Below, piece by piece: positions 25,501-31,500 of a stretch of 64,000 nucleotides of DNA. Position 1 is the stretch's first letter; every line of letters begins with the position of its first letter. This DNA is from Dreissena polymorpha (lineage: Eukaryota > Mollusca > Bivalvia > Myida > Dreissenidae). The stretch spans positions 62,204,930 through 62,268,929 of the forward strand of contig NC_068357.1 of NCBI RefSeq assembly GCF_020536995.1, written 5' to 3'. The notes beneath the pieces were generated by a model that did not search any database, had not been told where the DNA came from, and saw only the letters and a list, made by a program, of their open reading frames with translations. Made by a program: the position numbers and the translations under genes.

Positions 25501-28500
25501 CCTGAACTGACTCTCAGACCCATGCAGCCATTCCAAATCTATGGACCCCATTCTGAATATGACAATTTAAACAGTAACACTAACTCGCCATATGTTTGTT
25601 CTTCCATGCAAAGTAATGGGACTTTGTTTCACATGCCCTGGGAGCATGGAATTGCTGCTAAAATCATGCACATCAGTAAACAAATAGACTCTCCCCACAA
25701 TCCTGTTACTTCCCCTCCCCCTTGCCAGGCCCCACCCCCTCTCCCTGCCATTGATCCTCATGACCGAATCAGGGCGTGGCAAGTGTCTAGTCAGAAATAC
25801 GCCCCATGTGTTCCCGGAAATGATGATTGTGAAAGTGTGGAAAAACGTCTGAGTTTGGCATCAGATTTGTCTGCAGAGAACCTCGCAATAGGTATTGACC
25901 ATGCTCAGAAAAGTCAATCAGACAAAACTATTGTGAATGAGAAATCCACATCACATTCTGAGACTGTTACAGAGAAGAATAGTGACAGCATTCCCTTGTT
26001 TGCAACGGACTTGCATGAAAAGATTGTACCTGCTTTAGGTATGTCATACACGTTAGTTTAGATCTAAGGGTAATCACAATTTGGAGCTTTTTCAGAGGGG
26101 TTACCATCCTTATAAATTTTTGGTTAGAACTTTAATGAAATAACCAATTCATCCAAGATGTAACATCTAATAAAGATATTGGGTAATTATTTCATAAAAC
26201 ATAAAATTGATCAGTGTAAATGATATATATTATTAATATCCTTATCATATCTGCAAAATGGCATACCAAATTCTGCTTTTAACATAACTTGTAGTTTCAC
26301 TTTTTTATTATGCTTAACATGGAACCATTCAGTTACGTGATTTTATCATATCACAATAGAAAAGGAATGACTTCTGATTGCTGTGAACATAATTATTGTC
26401 AAATAATTCTATAGTTTAAACAAGCAAACCTGAGACATGTATTATTGGGATCTGATTTTATTCCATTGTGTTCTTCATCTGCAGCCAATCCTCGTCTACT
26501 CCATCAGTTGAGTCGCAATCGGCACCCAGACCGGACTGTGCGTGAATACATTATCGGTTTGTCTAAGAACCGGGACACAACGTTCGGCAGCACTATTTAT
26601 AACTTCATACAGTGCACGCTGGAGAGTCACGATACCAACCCTCACAACATTACCAGAAATGTAAGCGATTATTATGAATGGAGATGTTAAATTGAGAACA
26701 TATGTGAACGTGGGATTTTTGTTTAGTTATTTGAACATTAAAAAAATCATTTTTGAACTGAATGGAAAGATAAGTCTTACTAACTGAAATGTTTGATTTG
26801 TGTACCTGAAAGTAAAGTCATCTTATTATAAATCTAATTGATTCTATACTTTTCATTAACAGTGTTGTAAATTTCAAATTGAGTGGTTTTAAGTTAATGA
26901 TATTTATACATTTGTAATTGAATGGAAACACTTATATGTTTATTCTAATAACAGAAAAGCTGTAGAATTATCTTGATTTAGACAACTGTATAAATTTGGT
27001 AGAGCTGGGCGTGCCATCTTTTATGAGCGTTGTCAATATTATGGCTAATTATATTAACAGTCTTCTTGTTACAGCAATATGTAACTGTTTATAGTAAATC
27101 AAGCAATATGTATTTATGACTTGTTTCTGTTCAGGTGCGTCAGTTCATGACGGGAATCAAGAACTACCTAGTGAAGCATGGAGAGGGAGAGCTGGAGGAC
27201 CTGATTGAGAGGGAAAGAAACCAGGTCAGTAGGTTAGGGAATGTAACAAGGTCGATAGGTCAGGGGATGTAACCAGGTCAGTAGGTTCCGGTATAAGAAG
27301 GTCCATATGTCCTTTGTCAAGTGTAACCACATCAGTAGGTGAAGAGTAAGTTTTAGGTCAGAGTTGTTATAAGTTATGGGTCAGTTTGTCATATACTTGT
27401 AGGTCATATTTATTAAAAACCTCATTCTGTACCAAAACTTAAACCTTGGTTAAAGTTTTGCGATACCTTCTGCAATATTGAAGATAGCAACTTGATATTT
27501 GGCATGCATGTGTATCTCATGGAGCTGCACATTTTGAGTGGTTAAAGGTCAAGGTCATCCTTCAAGGTCAAATATATGGCTTCATTGTAACCAGGTCAGT
27601 AGGTTAAGTATAAGAAGGTCCATAATAATTATGTCCTTTGTCAAGTGTAACCACATCAGTAGGTGAAGTGTAAGTTTGTAGGTCAGAGTTGATTTAAGTT
27701 ACGGGTCAGTTTGTCATATGCTTGTAGGTCACATTTATTAAAAACGTCATGGATCAATTGTTCTGGTGGATTTATATCAGTGTGAAAAGTAGGTCAGGAG
27801 TCAAAGGTCAAGCATTACCAGGTTAGTATCAGAAGGTCAAATGTCAGTTTTTCATATGAAATCTTGTCAGGATCATAAGGCTGGTTGTTTATAGGTTACA
27901 TCTTGTTAGCAAATCAGATTCAAAGATTGTTACCAGGTCAAGTGTAGTAGGTCAAGTGGTAGCAGGTCAGGGTCAATAGGTCAAATGACCATGCGTCAGT
28001 TTTCATGTGCTCTTTCTTTTAAAAGATTTTTATGTCCCCCACCACTATAGTGGGGGACATATCCCCCACCACTATAGTGGGGGACATATTGTTTTTGCCC
28101 TGTCTGTTGGTTGGTTGGTCTGTTGGTTTGCGCCAACTTTAACATTTGCAATAACTTTTGCTGTATTGAAGATAGCAACTTGATATTTGGCATGCATATG
28201 TATCTCATGGAGCTGCACATTTTGAGTGGTGAAAGGTCAAGGTCATCCTTCAAGGTCAAAGGTCAAAAATACTAAGACAAAGCGGCGCAGAAGGGAACAA
28301 AGTGTTTCTGACAAACACTTTTCTTGTTATCTAATGATTTAAATGTGGTTGTTGCATAAAACTAAAAAGACAGTGAATATGATTAAACATAATTATTTCT
28401 CATTGCCTCTTTCCATTGGACTTTCTGTTTTTTGGTAAAATCATTACAGACATAGTTGTCCAATTTCAAGCCATGTTTCAAATATTTGTGGTTGTAGAAC

Positions 28501-31500
28501 ACAAAGCTTTGCTTTAGTAATCTGATATAATTAATTTTGTGCTTTATTTAGCTGACTGTGAGATCATTTTCATGTTTATGCTTTATGGTTTTTGCTAGCT
28601 TATTAATTGGATCTTATTATATCTGTATGTTTTTCAACCTTGAGAACTATGAAATGTTCAGATATTAAAGCATAGTATCTGGCATAGACATGCATTTTGC
28701 ATGAACTTTGTACCTTTTGTGTCTTTGGTAATTAACAGGAAGTTGATCTTTGAAATTCTAAGTTCCTGTATGTCATGATGACTCTTTGATTGTTCGTAGT
28801 CTCATTGTTTTTGCGCATGTTTGAAGACGTTTTAAGTTACCCATTAACTGTTTTTAAGGTCGACAATTTGTATGCGGGATCATGTTGTTAAGTGCAAACA
28901 TTGATCATGATTTGTTTTGTTTTGCATTTTTAAGAACAAATGACAAAAAACTCGCGATTGGTTTGCTTACATTTTCTGAAAATGGATTTTTTGCTTATTT
29001 GTTTGTTTCATTTTGATTCTTGATTATAATTTTACAATTGATCATAGTGAGGTATAAATTCTTAATTGCCTATTATCGAGGTTGAATAAAAAATGGTTAA
29101 ACTGACGCCATTTTTCTTTCTTTTTTTGTACTGTAATATGTTGGGTTTTGTTTTAATCTCAGTGAAAAGATTTAATACGAAAGTGGTAAGTTTCACTGTT
29201 ATAAAACAATCAGTGCCAGTTTTATTGGGCCCCCTAACAAGTCAACATGCACACAAAGTTCCTTGTATAGTTATTGTAGACATTCTTAACAACGTGGATG
29301 TAGGCATAAACAATAAGGTGTCAGACAACACATCCAACTCCAGTACCTGTTTCTATGAAATTTTCACCAATATAAACAATTGGAACCATGCAGTTAAAAT
29401 TATGTTTTGTTCTTGCAGTTGGGAAAAGATGAGATTCTGAACATTGATGCCATCATAGAGGGGGCCCTTCACGTGTGTGTCATTCAGCCATTAAAGCAGC
29501 ACATTTACAATCTATTTGTCAATGAATACACTAGGTAGGTGGCCTGAAAGTGTTTTGCAAAAAAAGTTTTGCTTATTATGAACATTTACGAATCTGGTTG
29601 ATTTATTATTTATTGTTTTGCTAGGCAAATTATTAACTTGAATCAAAGAAAATATGAGATTGCATTTTGTACCTTATAATAAAAGTTTAAAAATTAGAAA
29701 ATAGTACTTTTATGGACAAAAAAACAAAATTACACAGTCCTGCACTATTTTGTGTTTGTAATTCATGGAAAGTGCTTTTAAATTCCCCTTTTTTAAATAC
29801 CTGAAATACATTTCATTATGTACATGTTGAAAAACCTTTTGACTAGTTCATAAACAATTACTGTGTAAAAAAATCGTAAATTTTACTACTGGTATATAAT
29901 AATGTAAAATGTCAAAGTTTTTTATTTAATTTGCACAACGTTTATGTAACTTTATAGTTACTACAACAACTCAGACATAAATGTACCGTGTCTTACTTTA
30001 ATAGGTATTGTTGCAATAAATATGGACACAGCTCATAAAAAGCCATTAACCCTTTCAGTGCGGGAACCGATTTTAAAGGCCTTTGCAAACGTTTGGATCC
30101 AGATGAGACGCCACAGAACGTGGCGTCTCATCAGGATCCAAACTGTTTGCTATTCTGATAGTATTCTTTGAAAACATCGGAAGAAAATGCTAATTTAGTA
30201 ATTCTGCAGACGACATTTTAGCAGACGACAAATTTCCCAGCATGCAAAGGTTAAATGGGAAGAATACAGTGACAGATACAAGTCATGCATGTAATACAAG
30301 AATAAAATTCATGTGTATAAGTGATATGCTTATGCTTTCAGAAATGGAAGCATTCGTCTATTGTTGGCTAACATAAGTATGCAAGAACAAAAACTTCTGA
30401 AGAGATTGGAATTCAGGTAATTTGAACTTTTTACACTGTGTCTGGGGTGGAAATAACATTGAAACAATGCAGACTATGGAATGTATTACTAGTCCACAGT
30501 AATTGCAGATCAAATGAAAACAATATTTATTGTGCATAATAGAAGTGCATAGTCTATTCATACAAACAAATTGCCATTAATTTGTATTGTCTAGATATGA
30601 GTGAGACGTCTGCTTACCTTTGCACTTTTCAAGGCTTTGTTTTTTTAATTTGTGTAAATCTGTTTATGATTATTTTATTATTGAAACTATGAATTGTATT
30701 TTGCTTGTAATCTATTAGATTTGTGTATCATTACATATTATTATTGATTCTGCCTTATTTAAATAGCAAAATTTAATGTTGAAACAATGAATGTGTAAAA
30801 TGTATGACTATGTAAATTATTCTTTGTAATACTATATACATGTAATGAAAATGCGTCAAATTAAAACTTGCCAAATAGAGACACCACTATGAAAATAATG
30901 AATGAAAAAAACATTAAATTATAGAAAACCATGAGCTCACATTATAAACACACCAAAATATGAATTTTGCTCATGTCTCATATGAAAATGAACATTCTGT
31001 ATCACTGTGCATGTGATCAGTGGTGTGACGCCAATGAGGCCATAAAAAATTATAGATTGTGTGTTTTGCCAGTGGTTACTGGACATGTATGCTGGCAACC
31101 AGGTGCTCTGGTATTTCCCACTTACAGGTCAAGAACTGAACAAAGTTTAAATATCTTTCTGTAAAAACACTTTATAGCTGGAAACAGCTGTATTTCTGTA
31201 TAAGTCCCAACTTTTATGAACTACTAATTTCTTTGAGGTGTGCTGTGACACTGATAGATCCTAACAGAATGCAGCCATAAACTGCAGAAGGACTCATAAA
31301 ACTTTGCAATTAACACAATTACCCCTGAAATAAGCAATATAGCTTTGTTGTGGGAAAACTGGGCTAAATTCATGTGTGTAAAGTGTCATCCCTGATTAGC
31401 CTGTGCCAACCACACAGGCTAATCAGGGACAACACTTTCTGCCTAGACTTGAATTGGCCTTTCTAAGATACTGTGTCTTATACGAACAAATTCCTCAAAA

